64,000 nt of DNA. Source: Thermomonas sp. Its GTDB lineage: Bacteria; Pseudomonadota; Gammaproteobacteria; Xanthomonadales; Xanthomonadaceae. The notes under the pieces are model-generated. The model saw only the letters and a list, made by a program, of their open reading frames with translations. It searched no databases and was not told where the DNA came from. Each line of letters starts with the position of its first letter. Positions within the stretch are counted from its first letter, which is position 1. Both the position numbers and the translations under genes were made by a program. The stretch covers positions 248,001 through 312,000 of the forward strand of contig NZ_JAMLIW010000001.1 in the NCBI RefSeq assembly GCF_023953935.1. The letters run 5' to 3'. Below are positions 51,539-60,403 of this stretch, one piece after another.

Positions 51539-52333
51539 ATGGCCGCCCCTTTCGGCACCGAAACGGTGCTCGACGTCCGCCACTGGACCGATTCCTACTT
51601 CAGCTTCACCCTCACCCGCGATGACGGCTTTCGTTTCGACAACGGCCAGTTCGTGATGATCGGGCTGGAGGTGGAGGGCAAGCCGCTGCTGCGCGCCTAC
51701 TCGATCGCCAGCCCGAACTGGGACGAGCAGCTGGAGTTCTTCAGCATCAAGGTGCCCAACGGGCCGCTGACTTCGCGCCTGCAGCACATCCAGCCGGGCG
51801 ATGTGGTGTTGGTCGGGCGCAAGCCCACCGGCACCTTGCTGATCTCCGACGTGCACCCGGGTCGCAATCTGTATCTGCTGGGTACCGGCACCGGGCTGGC
51901 GCCGTGGCTGGCGATCATCCAGGATCCGGCCACCTACGAGCGCTTCGAGCGCGTGGTGCTCTGCCACGGCGTCCGCGAAGCCCGCGATCTGGCTTACCGC
52001 GACTACATCGAACGCGAACTGCCGCGCCACGAGCTGCTCGGCGACCTGCTCCGCGACCGCCTGCTCTATTATCCGGCGGTCTCGCGCGAGGCCTTCGACT
52101 ACAACGGCCACGACCACCGCGGCCGCATCACCGACCACCTTGAACAAGGGCGGATCGCGGCGGCGCTCGGGCTGGATCCACTCGATGCCGCACGCGACCG
52201 CGCCATGGTCTGCGGCAGCCCGCAGATGCTCGCCGACTTCCGCCACATCCTCGACGCACGCGGATTCAGCGCCTCGGCGAAGATCGGTGTTGCCGGTGAA
52301 TACGTGTTCGAACGCGCGTTTGTCGAGAGGTGA
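51539..52333 (+). CDS. fpr: Ferredoxin--NADP reductase
   Basis: 264-residue flavoprotein: FAD-binding RAYSIAS after FDNGQFVMIGLEVEGKPLL, the NADP motif LLGTGTGLAPWLAIIQDP, MVCGSPQM, and the C-terminal VAGEYVFERAFVER that stacks on FAD in the bacterial subclass. It moves electrons between NADPH and ferredoxin or flavodoxin, often during oxidative stress. It starts 123 nt after the divergent DUF488 gene. Confidence 0.94.
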   Translation: MAAPFGTETVLDVRHWTDSYFSFTLTRDDGFRFDNGQFVMIGLEVEGKPLLRAYSIASPNWDEQLEFFSIKVPNGPLTSRLQHIQPGDVVLVGRKPTGTLLISDVHPGRNLYLLGTGTGLAPWLAIIQDPATYERFERVVLCHGVREARDLAYRDYIERELPRHELLGDLLRDRLLYYPAVSREAFDYNGHDHRGRITDHLEQGRIAAALGLDPLDAARDRAMVCGSPQMLADFRHILDARGFSASAKIGVAGEYVFERAFVER

Positions 52334-52375
52334 AAGCCCGTCGCGGCTGGCCGCACCTGAAGCACCGATGAGGCC

Positions 52376-52783
52376 TCAGGCATCCTCGCCATAGCGCAAC
52401 CACAGCGATGCTTCGGCTGCGTCGGAGAACACCCGCACCCGGTAGCCGCGCTCGCGTCCCATCATCTCCACCGCTTCGATTTGCGGCATCTGGTCCGCCC
52501 GCCCCTCCACATAGGCGATCTGCAACTCGCGCAAGCCGGAATGCTGGATGACCTCGAACAATTTCGGCAGGTCGGCTTCCGCCAGTACCTCGCTCGGAAG
52601 CTCGTCGAGCACCAGCAATTGCCGCGCGCCGCGCGCCTTCGCCTCCGCGCCGATCCGCAGCCAATACGCACTGCTCGCGGCAAGGCTCGCCGCGAGATTG
52701 CCGATCAGGCGCACGGTCAACCGCGGCGCGTCATAGCTGAATTCCAGCCGATATTCGCCGCTCGGAGCATCGTTCCGACTCAT
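52376..52783 (-). CDS. Conserved hypothetical (STAS/SpoIIAA-like fold suspected)
   Basis: 135 residues, no signal peptide. Alternating strands and helices (YRLEFSYDAPRLTVRLIGNL, QLLVLDELPSEVLAEADLPK, LRELQIAYVEGRADQMPQI, GYRVRVFSDAAEASLWLRYG) resemble SpoIIAA/STAS-like small domains. No catalytic residues are evident. Its ATG overlaps the gpx stop codon (ATGA), so the two are co-translated. Function unknown. Confidence 0.7.
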   Translation of the reverse strand: MSRNDAPSGEYRLEFSYDAPRLTVRLIGNLAASLAASSAYWLRIGAEAKARGARQLLVLDELPSEVLAEADLPKLFEVIQHSGLRELQIAYVEGRADQMPQIEAVEMMGRERGYRVRVFSDAAEASLWLRYGEDA

Positions 52784-53262
52784 GCGATCGTCCTTTCAAT
52801 GGCGGCGCGCAGCGCCTCCGGCGTGGTGGTCGGCGCGTATCGCTCCAGCACCTGGCCATCGCGACCAATCAGGAACTTGGTGAAATTCCACTTGATCGCA
52901 CCGATCCCGAGCAACCCGCCCTTCTGCGCCTTCAGCCACTTCCACAGCGGATGCGCGCCCGATCCGTTGACCTCGACCTTGGCGAACATCGGGAAGCTCA
53001 CGCCGTAGGTCAGCGAACAGAACTGGCGGATTTCCTCGGCATCGCCAGGCTCCTGGTGGCCGAACTGGTCACAGGGAAAGCCCAGCACCACCAGCCCGCG
53101 CTTGCGGTAGTCCTTCCACAGCTGTTCCAACCCGTCGTATTGCGGAGTGAAGCCGCAGCGACTGGCCACGTTGACGATCAGCAGCACCTTGCCGCGCCAG
53201 CGACCCAGCGGACCGGGGGTGCCATCGAGGGCTACGGCTTCGAAGTCAAACGCGCTTTCCAT
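52780..53262 (-). CDS. Glutathione peroxidase family protein
   Basis: 160-residue thioredoxin-fold peroxidase. Peroxidatic Cys36 is in VNVASRCGFTPQYDGLE. The Gln motif appears as VLGFPCDQFGHQEPGD, and the Trp motif as IKWNFTKFLIGRDG. It uses Cys rather than selenocysteine, like bacterial BtuE, which often prefers thioredoxin. The start at 53262 follows GGGGGAGG. It is divergent from the M3 peptidase gene. Confidence 0.94.
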   Translation of the reverse strand: MESAFDFEAVALDGTPGPLGRWRGKVLLIVNVASRCGFTPQYDGLEQLWKDYRKRGLVVLGFPCDQFGHQEPGDAEEIRQFCSLTYGVSFPMFAKVEVNGSGAHPLWKWLKAQKGGLLGIGAIKWNFTKFLIGRDGQVLERYAPTTTPEALRAAIERTIA

Positions 53263-53391
53263 CACATGCCTCCCCCGAGGCGGCAACGCCTCACATTCAA
53301 CATACGCGACAAGCCGCCAACACCGGACGCACGGCGGGTAAAGCCTGCATGCGCTACCCTACGCACTTCGTTGCAAACACCGGCAAGCTCA

Positions 53392-55560
53392 ATGACCGCC
53401 CCCTACTCCACCCTTTTCGCCTGCGCGCTCACCCTTGCGCTCAGCGCCAGCCCGATGACGACCCACGCCCAATCCCGGACCACCACCCCGCCCGCCGCGA
53501 GCTACAGCGGCCCGTTCGCCGCGCCCAGCCCGCTCGACCTGCACTACCCGCAGTTCGACCGGATCAAGGACAGCGATTTCGCGCCCGCCTTCGACGCCGG
53601 CATGGCGCAGCAGCTGCGCGAGATCGACGCGATCGCCAACAACCCGGAAGCGCCGAGCTTCCAGAACACCATCGTCGCGATGGAGCGCAGCGGCCGCGTC
53701 CTCGACCGCGCCTCCAACGTGTTCTTCAACCTGGTCGGCACCGACAAGAACCCGGCGCGCGCCGCGCTGGAAGTCGAATACGCGCCGAAGTTCGCCGCCC
53801 ATCGCGATGCGATCTCGCTCAACCCGCAGCTGTTCGCCCGCATCAAGACCCTGTACGACGCGCGTGCCGGGCTTGGCCTCGACGCCATCGACCTGCGTCT
53901 GCTGGAGAAGCGCTACCAGGACTTCGTGCGCGCCGGCGCCGCGCTGAACGATGCGCAAAAAGCGCGGATTCGCGCCATCAATACCGAGCTGTCACAGCTG
54001 GGCACCAAGTTCGACCAGAACGTGCTGGACGAGGTCAACGATTCGGCCATCGTGGTCGACAGCCGCGACCAGCTCGCCGGCATGAGCGACGAGCAGATTG
54101 CCGCCGCCGCCGAAGCCGCACGCACCCGCAACCTGCCGGGCAAGTTCGTGATCGCGTTGACCAATACCACCGGCCAGCCGGCCGAAGCGCAGCTGCGCAA
54201 CCGCGCCCTGCGCGAGCGCCTGCACCGTGCCTCGGTCGCGCGCGGCAGCCGCGGCAACCAGTGGGACAACACCGGCGTGGTTTCGCGCATCCTCAAGCTG
54301 CGCGCCGAACGCGCCCGCCTGCTGGGTTATGACACCTACGCCAATTTCATCCTCGCCGACGAGACCGCCGGCAATCAGGACAACGTCAACCGGATGCTCG
54401 GCCAGCTGGCGCCCAAGGCGCTGGCCAATGCCCGCCGCGAGGGCGCCGACCTGCAGGCGATGATCGACAGCGAACAGCAGCACGCCGGTGCGCCGAGCTT
54501 CCAGCTGGAACCCTGGGATTGGGCCTACTACAGCGAGAAGGTGCGCCAGGCCCGCTACAACTTCGATGAAGGCCAGCTCAAGCCCTACTTCGAGATGAAG
54601 AACGTGCTGGAGAACGGCGTCTTCTACGCCGCCACCCAGCTCTACGGCATCACCTTCAAGGAACGCACCGACCTGCCGAAATACCATCCGGACACATGGA
54701 CCTATGAGGTGTTCGACAAGGACGGCAAGCCGCTGGCGATGTTCATCTTCGATCCCTACGCGCGCGCGACCAAGCAGGGCGGCGCATGGATGAACACTTA
54801 TGTCGCGCAGTCGGACCTGACCGGCGAACAGCCGGTCGTGGCCAATCACCTGAACATCCCCAAGCCCGAGGCCGGCAAGCCGACCCTGATGACCTGGGAT
54901 GAGGTGACTACCGCGTTCCACGAATTCGGCCACGCCCTGCACGGGTTCTTCCAGAACGTGCGCTATCCGTACTTCTCGATGAACGTGCCGCGGGATTTCG
55001 TCGAATACCCGTCGCAGTACAACGAAATGTGGGCCGACTGGCCGCAGGTGCTGGCGCACTATGCGCACCACTACCAGACCGGCGAGGCGATGCCCAAGGA
55101 ACTGCTGGACAAGGTGATCGCCGCATCGAAGTTCAACCAGGGCTTTGCCACCACCGAGTATCTGGAAGCGGCGATGCTCGACCAGCGCTGGCACCAACTG
55201 CCGCTGGAGCAGATCCCCGATGCGTCCGGCGTGATGGCCTTCGAGACCCGTGCGCTCAAGGCCGATGGCTTCGACTACGCCCCGGTGCCGCCGCGCTATC
55301 GCACGCCCTACTTCAGCCACATCATGGGCGGCTACGCGGCCGGCTACTACGCCTATATCTGGTCGGAAGTGCTGGCCGCCAACACCACCCAGTGGATCAA
55401 GGACAACGGCGGCCTGACCCGCGCCAATGGCGATGCCCTGCGCGCCAAGGTGCTGGCGCCGGGTGGCGAGATCGACCCGGCCAAGCTGTTCCCGAATCTT
55501 GCCGGGCACGAGGCGACGATCGAGCCGCTGCTGGAACGGCGCGGGCTGGACGCGAACTGA
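53392..55560 (+). CDS. dcp: Exported M3-family metallopeptidase (peptidyl-dipeptidase Dcp-like)
   Basis: 722 residues with a signal peptide (FACALTLALSASPMTTHAQS), so probably periplasmic. The M3 zinc site is TAFHEFGHALHGFFQ (HExGH) with the third ligand in PSQYNEMWADWP. Substrate-binding HIMGGYAAGYYAYIWSEVLA is also conserved. Dcp releases C-terminal dipeptides; oligopeptidase A is the related alternative, but the length and C-terminus favour Dcp. The start at 53392 places the signal peptide correctly. The gene converges with the lipoprotein gene across a REP-like hairpin. Confidence 0.92.
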   Translation: MTAPYSTLFACALTLALSASPMTTHAQSRTTTPPAASYSGPFAAPSPLDLHYPQFDRIKDSDFAPAFDAGMAQQLREIDAIANNPEAPSFQNTIVAMERSGRVLDRASNVFFNLVGTDKNPARAALEVEYAPKFAAHRDAISLNPQLFARIKTLYDARAGLGLDAIDLRLLEKRYQDFVRAGAALNDAQKARIRAINTELSQLGTKFDQNVLDEVNDSAIVVDSRDQLAGMSDEQIAAAAEAARTRNLPGKFVIALTNTTGQPAEAQLRNRALRERLHRASVARGSRGNQWDNTGVVSRILKLRAERARLLGYDTYANFILADETAGNQDNVNRMLGQLAPKALANARREGADLQAMIDSEQQHAGAPSFQLEPWDWAYYSEKVRQARYNFDEGQLKPYFEMKNVLENGVFYAATQLYGITFKERTDLPKYHPDTWTYEVFDKDGKPLAMFIFDPYARATKQGGAWMNTYVAQSDLTGEQPVVANHLNIPKPEAGKPTLMTWDEVTTAFHEFGHALHGFFQNVRYPYFSMNVPRDFVEYPSQYNEMWADWPQVLAHYAHHYQTGEAMPKELLDKVIAASKFNQGFATTEYLEAAMLDQRWHQLPLEQIPDASGVMAFETRALKADGFDYAPVPPRYRTPYFSHIMGGYAAGYYAYIWSEVLAANTTQWIKDNGGLTRANGDALRAKVLAPGGEIDPAKLFPNLAGHEATIEPLLERRGLDAN

Positions 55561-55572
55561 AGGCAACGCGGA

Positions 55573-55602
55573 TGGGAGCCGCGCGCAGAGCGCGCTCCTA
55601 TT
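55573..55602. repeat. REP-like hairpin between convergent genes
   Basis: GGGAGCCGCGCGC then AGA then GCGCGCTCCTA: a short palindrome with one bulge, related at its ends (GGGAGC, GCTCCTA) to the REP-like element at 38453-38528. It lies 13 nt after the dcp stop and overlaps the end of the next gene. It may end both transcripts. Confidence 0.6.
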
Positions 55603-56446
55603 CGCCGCGGAACAGCTCCCGATACTCTTGTGCCACCAGCGGACGCAGCACGCTGGCCGGCACTTCCACGGCCTGCTGTCCGGCCTCGTAAGGCGCCACC
55701 TGCTGCGGAGGAAACACGAAACGCAGCGAGCGGATGCTGCCGTCGGCATTCATCACCGGCTCGAAGCGGGAAAAATTGCGCACTTCTGGCGCGGTGCCGG
55801 CGCTGATCGCCGCGCTGCCGCGGCGCATCTTCGGCGCACGCTGCTCGGGCGGCACCTCGTCCTCGTCAAGCTGCTGCGACAGTTGGGTCATCAGCTGGTC
55901 GCGAACGTAATCGGACACCGGCTTCCAGTCCCGCGCCTGCGGAATGAGTTGCTCGGCGGCCAGCATCTGCTGCATCTGCGGCAGCCAGACAAAACGCTCG
56001 ACCAGCGGCGTTCCGTGTTCCCCGCCGGTGTAGCTGGTCCCATCCACGCCCACCACCACCACCCGCGGCGTTTCGACGAGAGTGGTAAACGGCAGGCTCA
56101 GGTCGAACGGCGCTTCCGGCTTCGCGCCGTGCAGTCCATCCACCGCCTGCATCAAACGCGCCCGCGAGGCTTCGGCATAGTCATGCAGCGCCCGCGCCAG
56201 CGGCGGATATTTGCTGGCCGCCTGCGGGTAGCTGATGCCGATGATGTAAGCCGGCGTGGTCTCGATACTGTCCTTCAGCGTCACCGGTTGCTCGGTCTCC
56301 GGTTGCGCCGCCGCGGGTGCGGCCTGCGCTGGCGGATTCACGCCGGGGCCGGATTGCGGCGCATCGCGATTGCACCCGACCAGCAACCCCAGCGCCAGGA
56401 CCAGCGCAGCCTGCAAGGGGTGAGGGCGGATCGACGAGACGGGCAC
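55598..56446 (-). CDS. DUF3298-like lipoprotein
   Basis: 282 residues. From GTG 56446 the product begins with basic residues, a hydrophobic stretch and a lipobox, AALVLALGLLVGC, so it should be a lipoprotein; GGAG lies 6 nt before this GTG. ATG 56488 is the alternative. A Pro/Ala/Gln linker leads to a DUF4163/DUF3298-type domain (SYPQAASKYPPLARALHDYA, FTTLVETPRVVVVGVDGTSY with TGGEHG, and FPPQQVAPYEAGQQAVEVPA). Family members such as RsiV bind lysozyme in Gram-positives; in Proteobacteria the role is unknown. Confidence 0.75.
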   Translation of the reverse strand: MPVSSIRPHPLQAALVLALGLLVGCNRDAPQSGPGVNPPAQAAPAAAQPETEQPVTLKDSIETTPAYIIGISYPQAASKYPPLARALHDYAEASRARLMQAVDGLHGAKPEAPFDLSLPFTTLVETPRVVVVGVDGTSYTGGEHGTPLVERFVWLPQMQQMLAAEQLIPQARDWKPVSDYVRDQLMTQLSQQLDEDEVPPEQRAPKMRRGSAAISAGTAPEVRNFSRFEPVMNADGSIRSLRFVFPPQQVAPYEAGQQAVEVPASVLRPLVAQEYRELFRGE

Positions 56447-56662
56447 AGCGAACTCCGGTGCTGATTGAATCAGTGCGATGCCCCGCATTTTCTCACGACC
56501 ATCCACTTTGGGAAGGGGCGTACCCGCGGGAGGGAAGGCAGCTCGATCTGCGACGGGATTCGTGTCGACCCGACACACGGCAACAGGATTCCGTGAAATC
56601 GAAAGTTCGCGACCCGGCGCGCCAGGCTCGAACATGCCGGCATGGCCGTGTCGGCACCCCAC

Positions 56663-56690
56663 AAAAAAAGCCCGGCCGAAGCCGGGCTTT
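56663..56690 (-). terminator. Intrinsic terminator after cspA
   Basis: Minus-strand arms AAAGCCCGGC (56690-56681) and GCCGGGCTTT (56676-56667), loop TTCG, followed by four further T. Textbook structure with the stable UUCG-type loop, 21 nt after the cspA stop codon. Confidence 0.9.
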
Positions 56691-56711
56691 TCATCGACGC
56701 GATGAAGCGAC

Positions 56712-56921
56712 TTACGCCGCCTGCACTTCGTCCGCCTGCAGGCCCTTCTGGCCCTGCACGACCTTGAAGGTCACCTTCTGGCCTTCCTGCAGCGAACGGA
56801 AGCCGTTGCCCTGGATCGAGCGGAAGTGGACGAAGACGTCCGGGCCGGACTCCGGGGTGATGAAGCCGAAGCCCTTGGCGTCGTTGAACCATTTGACGGT
56901 TCCGGTCTGACGATCAGACAT
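56712..56921 (-). CDS. cspA: Cold-shock protein (CspA family)
   Basis: 69-residue OB-fold RNA chaperone. RNP motifs are KGFGFITP and VFVHF, between [10 protein letters not shown] and the ending [10 protein letters not shown]. The start at 56921 has AGGAG upstream. The 5' region up to 57060 can form small hairpins, including GGGTCACG/CGTGATCCC at about 57037-57059, as cold-responsive leaders often do; that is only suggestive. A strong terminator follows. Confidence 0.96.
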   Translation of the reverse strand: MSDRQTGTVKWFNDAKGFGFITPESGPDVFVHFRSIQGNGFRSLQEGQKVTFKVVQGQKGLQADEVQAA

Positions 56922-57199
56922 GTTGTTACTCCTGAAACAGTGGGTCATGGAAACACGATTCGATGGTTTCGAAGCGCGACTGTCGAGCAAGGGGTAACGC
57001 ACACGATGTAGCGGATCGCAGCCGATCTACCGCATCGGGTCACGATGTACCGTGATCCCGCTTGAAACAGTGCGCGCACCTTACCCTGTTTTCGGGCGAA
57101 AGTGTGGATTTTGGCGCATTTTTTTCACGCGCCACGGGACGGGAAACCGCCGGGTTCCGCCCCGGCCTTCGGGAGCTGCCACCCCGGACTAGCGCAGCG

Positions 57200-57808
57200 T
57201 CAGCCGGTCAGCGATTGCAGGAAATGCCCCAGCACCCGTGGTTGCAGCGCCAGCGTGAGCAGCACTCCGTAGGCGGCGCCCCACAAATGCGCGCTGTGAT
57301 TGACGTTGTCGCCCCCGCGGCGATCCATCCACAGGCTGTAGCCGACGTACAGGACGGCGAACAGGATGGCCGGGATCGGAATCGGCAGCGGGAAGATGAT
57401 CAGCGTCGACCAGGGGGCGAACAAGATGAAGGCAAACAAAACGGCAGACACGCCGCCGGAGGCGCCCAGACTCCGATAAGCGGGATTATTGCGCTGCACA
57501 ATGAACGTCGGCAGGATCGAAACCACGATCGCCGACAGGTAGAACAGCACGTAGCCCAGCGGCGAGAACCACGCCGAATACACCCGTTCCACCGCGCTTC
57601 CGAACGACCACAGCGTGATCATGTTGAACAGCAGATGGGTCCAGTCGGCGTGGACGAAGCCGTAGGTCAGCAGGCGGTCATACTGGTGTCGGCGCTGGAC
57701 CGCCGGTGGCCACAGCAGCAGACGCTCCAGCAGGCTGCGATCGTTGAAGGCCCGCCACGACACCAGCACGGTCAGGCCCACGATGATCAGGTTGACGGAC
57801 AGCTGCAT
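57200..57808 (-). CDS. Rhomboid family intramembrane serine protease
   Basis: 202 residues, six predicted helices. The catalytic serine is in SLGASGGVSAVLFAF (GxSG) and the catalytic histidine in NVNHSAHLWGAAYG; FVHADWTHLLFNMITLWSFG carries the conserved HxxxN region. All active-site residues are present, so it is likely active in the inner membrane; substrates are unknown. The GST gene ends 28 nt upstream on the same strand. Confidence 0.92.
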   Translation of the reverse strand: MQLSVNLIIVGLTVLVSWRAFNDRSLLERLLLWPPAVQRRHQYDRLLTYGFVHADWTHLLFNMITLWSFGSAVERVYSAWFSPLGYVLFYLSAIVVSILPTFIVQRNNPAYRSLGASGGVSAVLFAFILFAPWSTLIIFPLPIPIPAILFAVLYVGYSLWMDRRGGDNVNHSAHLWGAAYGVLLTLALQPRVLGHFLQSLTG

Positions 57809-57835
57809 CTCAGCGCTCCGCCGCCGGCAGACGGT

Positions 57836-58471
57836 TCACGGCCATTCGCCCAGGTCCTCGCGTTGGTACAGCGTCGCAAACGTCGGCCTTGCGGTCATCC
57901 GGCGCGCCAGTTCGGCAAGCTGCGGAAAGTCCAGCGCCGGCGTTTCCATCTTGCGGCCGATCCGCATCAGCAGCACGAGGAAGAAATCCGGCACCGTCGG
58001 CTCGGCGCCAAGCAGGAACGGCCCGTGCGCCGCGAGATGGGCGTCGATCCGCCGCCAGTGCGCCGCCACCCGCCGTCCGGCGTGCGCCTTGACCGCCTCG
58101 CGCTGTTCCGGGCCTGCCACCGGATCGGGGAACCACCACTGCCGCACCAGCGGCTGCACTTCGTTGGCCAAGTCGAACATCCATTGCAGGAGCGCGAACC
58201 GGCGCGGATCATCCGGCCCCGGCGCCAGGCCCGACTGCGGATGCCGCTCGGCCAGCCACAGCGCCAGCGCCGGCGCTTCGTGCAACGGCTTGCCGTCGAT
58301 CACCAGGGTCGGCACGACGCCGTTCGGATTCAAGGCCAGATAGTCCGGCGATTTCTGTGCGTCGCTGTCGAAATCCACCAACCGCAGTTCGTAGTCCATG
58401 CCGAATTCGATCAGCAGCCAGTGCACGAGAAAGCTGGCCGAACCCGGGGCGTAATACAGCAACGTGGTCAT
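57836..58471 (-). CDS. Glutathione S-transferase family protein
   Basis: 211 residues: LLYYAPGSASFLVHWLLIEF with the N-terminal Tyr/Ser region of the active site, LALNPNGVVPTLVIDGKPLH (cis-Pro loop), APALALWLAERHP, then a helical C-terminal half ending in TARPTFATLYQREDL. Start at 58471 (MTTLLYYAPGS). It lies just before the rhomboid gene in an apparent two-gene unit, divergent from the secreted RNase. Substrate unknown. Confidence 0.9.
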   Translation of the reverse strand: MTTLLYYAPGSASFLVHWLLIEFGMDYELRLVDFDSDAQKSPDYLALNPNGVVPTLVIDGKPLHEAPALALWLAERHPQSGLAPGPDDPRRFALLQWMFDLANEVQPLVRQWWFPDPVAGPEQREAVKAHAGRRVAAHWRRIDAHLAAHGPFLLGAEPTVPDFFLVLLMRIGRKMETPALDFPQLAELARRMTARPTFATLYQREDLGEWP

Positions 58472-58578
58472 GGCGAAACCGCAGCGAGGGGAGGCCTGCA
58501 TGTTCGCACGCCGTGGCCGCGCCGGCCGTGCGCTTGGTTATCCTTGCATGCTCCCGGTTGCCGCAACGCCAATCCCGC

Positions 58579-59040
58579 ATGCGCAGAATTTCGACCACAG
58601 TCTGTCTGTTGCTCGCCGTTGCGTTGCTGTTCGGATGGCGACAGCTGCATCCCGACGCGGCGCCAACCGTCGAGGTGGCGGGATCCGCAGCGCCGGCCAC
58701 TGCACCCACCCCGCCGGCCCGGGCCGGGCGCAATTCACGCCCGGCGCCACCGTCCCTGCCCGCCTTCCTGCCGCCCGAAGCGCAGGCGGTCATCGCCCGC
58801 ATCCTGCGCGACGGGCCCTATCCTTATCCGCAGGACGGCAGCACCTTCGGCAATTACGAAGGCCACCTGCCACGCCAGCCGCGCGGCTGGTACCACGAAT
58901 ACACGGTGCCGACGCCGGGGCTGTCGCACCGCGGCACGCGCCGGATCGTCACCGGGGGTACGCCACCGCAGGTCTGGTATTACAGCGCCGATCACTACCG
59001 CAGCTTCCGCCGCTTCGAGCTCGAGGGCACCCGTCCATGA
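58579..59040 (+). CDS. Secreted barnase-type ribonuclease
   Basis: 153 residues: signal peptide or N-terminal anchor (TTVCLLLAVALLFGW), an Ala/Pro linker of about 35 residues, and a C-terminal microbial RNase (N1/barnase) domain. Active-site candidates are Glu107 in WYHEYTVPTPG, Arg121/122 in HRGTRRIVTGG and His139 in SADHYRSFRRF, matching the Glu-Arg-His set of barnase. It overlaps the barstar-like gene by ATGA, so the inhibitor is made together with the enzyme. A nutrient-scavenging or competitor-directed exoenzyme is likely. Confidence 0.92.
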   Translation: MRRISTTVCLLLAVALLFGWRQLHPDAAPTVEVAGSAAPATAPTPPARAGRNSRPAPPSLPAFLPPEAQAVIARILRDGPYPYPQDGSTFGNYEGHLPRQPRGWYHEYTVPTPGLSHRGTRRIVTGGTPPQVWYYSADHYRSFRRFELEGTRP

Positions 59041-59486
59041 ACCCGCTTGCCCACGGGCTGGCTGACCCCGCACGCTCCGGCATCGTCGCCCTTGCCGCCT
59101 CCGAGCTCGCTTCGCTCGCCGCGGCCGCCGACGCCGCCGGTCTGCCCATGCTGCGCATCGACCTGCGCGGCTGTCGCGACAAACCCGCCCTGCTCAAGCG
59201 CATTGCCCGGGCCTTGGGCACGCCGGCGGCGCAGGGCCGCAACTGGGATGCGCTGGCCGACCAGCTGCGCGACCTGGGCTGGCTGCCCGAATCCCGTGGC
59301 CACATCCTGCTGTTCACCCACGCCGGCAGCCTGCATGCCAGCGATCCCGCCAGCTTCAGCACCTTGCTGTCACTGCTCGCCGACGCCGCCGACCACTGGC
59401 GCACGCGCGGCATCCCGTTCCAAGCTGTTTTCACCCTGCCGGCGCACATGCTGCGCGTGCAGGGGAATTCATCCGAACCGCGCTAG
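59037..59486 (+). CDS. Barstar-family ribonuclease inhibitor
   Basis: 149-residue cytosolic protein with no signal peptide. The barstar core is LRIDLRGCRDKPALLKRIAR, then ALGTPAAQGRNWDALADQLR with DLGWLPESRGHILLF, including the conserved N-W-D-A-L and acidic helix that block barnase. It protects the cytoplasm from the co-encoded RNase before export. Start ATG 59037 overlaps the RNase stop. Confidence 0.93.
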   Translation: MNPLAHGLADPARSGIVALAASELASLAAAADAAGLPMLRIDLRGCRDKPALLKRIARALGTPAAQGRNWDALADQLRDLGWLPESRGHILLFTHAGSLHASDPASFSTLLSLLADAADHWRTRGIPFQAVFTLPAHMLRVQGNSSEPR

Positions 59487-59495
59487 CATTGCCGC

Positions 59496-60050
59496 ATGGA
59501 TGCCTTGAATACCGCAACCACGCTGCGCAGCGCCACCCTTGCCGATGTTCCCGCGTTGGTCGCGCTGGTGACGCGCTGCTATCGCGGCGAGGCCAGCCGC
59601 GCCGGCTGGACCACCGAAGCCGACTTGCTTGACGGCGAGCGGATCGACCCGGACGTGCTGCGTGCGGACATCGCGCGTCCACACAGCCGCGTGCTCATTG
59701 CAGAACGCGGTGCCACGACCGTCGCCTGCGCCCACGTCTGCCGCGACGGCGACGCCGGCTACTTCGGGATGTTTGCGGTCGCCCCCGAGCTGCAGCGCTC
59801 GGGGCTGGGATCAACGCTGCTCGCCGAGTGCGAACACATCGTGGCCGGCCAATGGCGGCTGCCGGCGCTGCGCATGACCGTGATCGAACAGCGCCCGGAA
59901 CTGATCGACTGGTACCGGCGCCGGGGCTACCGCACAACCGGCGAGATCAAGCCCTTCCCCTACGGCGATCCACGCTTCGGCCTGCCCAAACGCGACGACC
60001 TGCGCTTCGTGGTGCTGGAAAAATCCCTGCCGACGGAGCACGCGGCATGA
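59496..60050 (+). CDS. GNAT-family N-acetyltransferase
   Basis: 184 residues: TLRSATLADVPALVALVTRC at the start, acetyl-CoA loop MFAVAPELQRSGLGSTLLAE, then LRMTVIEQRPELIDWYRRRG and GYRTTGEIKPFPYGD. Typical single-domain GNAT with intact motif A (Q-x-x-G-x-G equivalent QRSGLG). Substrate unknown. It overlaps the Rieske gene by ATGA and follows the barstar gene by 9 nt, suggesting one transcript. Confidence 0.9.
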   Translation: MDALNTATTLRSATLADVPALVALVTRCYRGEASRAGWTTEADLLDGERIDPDVLRADIARPHSRVLIAERGATTVACAHVCRDGDAGYFGMFAVAPELQRSGLGSTLLAECEHIVAGQWRLPALRMTVIEQRPELIDWYRRRGYRTTGEIKPFPYGDPRFGLPKRDDLRFVVLEKSLPTEHAA

Positions 60051-60382
60051 GCGGTGGGTGGACCCGCGTTTGCACCACCGCCGAACTGCTGCCCGGCGAG
60101 ATGCAGGTGGCCTTCGATGAGGCCACCGGCGTGCAGATCGTCGTATTCAACCTCGACGGCGACCTGTACGCCTACGAGGACCGCTGCTCGCACGAGGACT
60201 TCGAACTGTCGGTCGGCCACTTCGACGCCGCCAGCGGGGAGATCGAGTGCGTGCTGCATGGTGCCCGCTTCGACGTGCAGGACGGACGCGCGCTGTGCGC
60301 GCCGGCGCACGAGCCGGTGATCAAGTTCCCGGTCAGGATCGAAGACGGCCAGGTCTATGTGCGGGATGATCGCGATGATTGA
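60047..60382 (+). CDS. Rieske [2Fe-2S] ferredoxin-like protein
   Basis: 111 residues with the two cluster motifs Cys-x-His in YEDRCSHEDFELS and Cys-x2-His in IECVLHGARFDVQDG, giving the Rieske ligand set. No transmembrane helix, so it is a soluble Rieske ferredoxin of the type that supplies oxygenases or NirD-like partners. No oxygenase gene is adjacent. It overlaps the GNAT gene and is followed by mgtC after 21 nt. Confidence 0.92.
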   Translation: MSGGWTRVCTTAELLPGEMQVAFDEATGVQIVVFNLDGDLYAYEDRCSHEDFELSVGHFDAASGEIECVLHGARFDVQDGRALCAPAHEPVIKFPVRIEDGQVYVRDDRDD

Positions 60383-60403
60383 AGCGCCAGCGGAGGCAGG
60401 CCG

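Noticed and set aside
58579-59486. Intracellular toxin-antitoxin module
   Set aside because: The RNase has an export signal and the order toxin-inhibitor matches secreted barnase systems; no antitoxin-type regulator.
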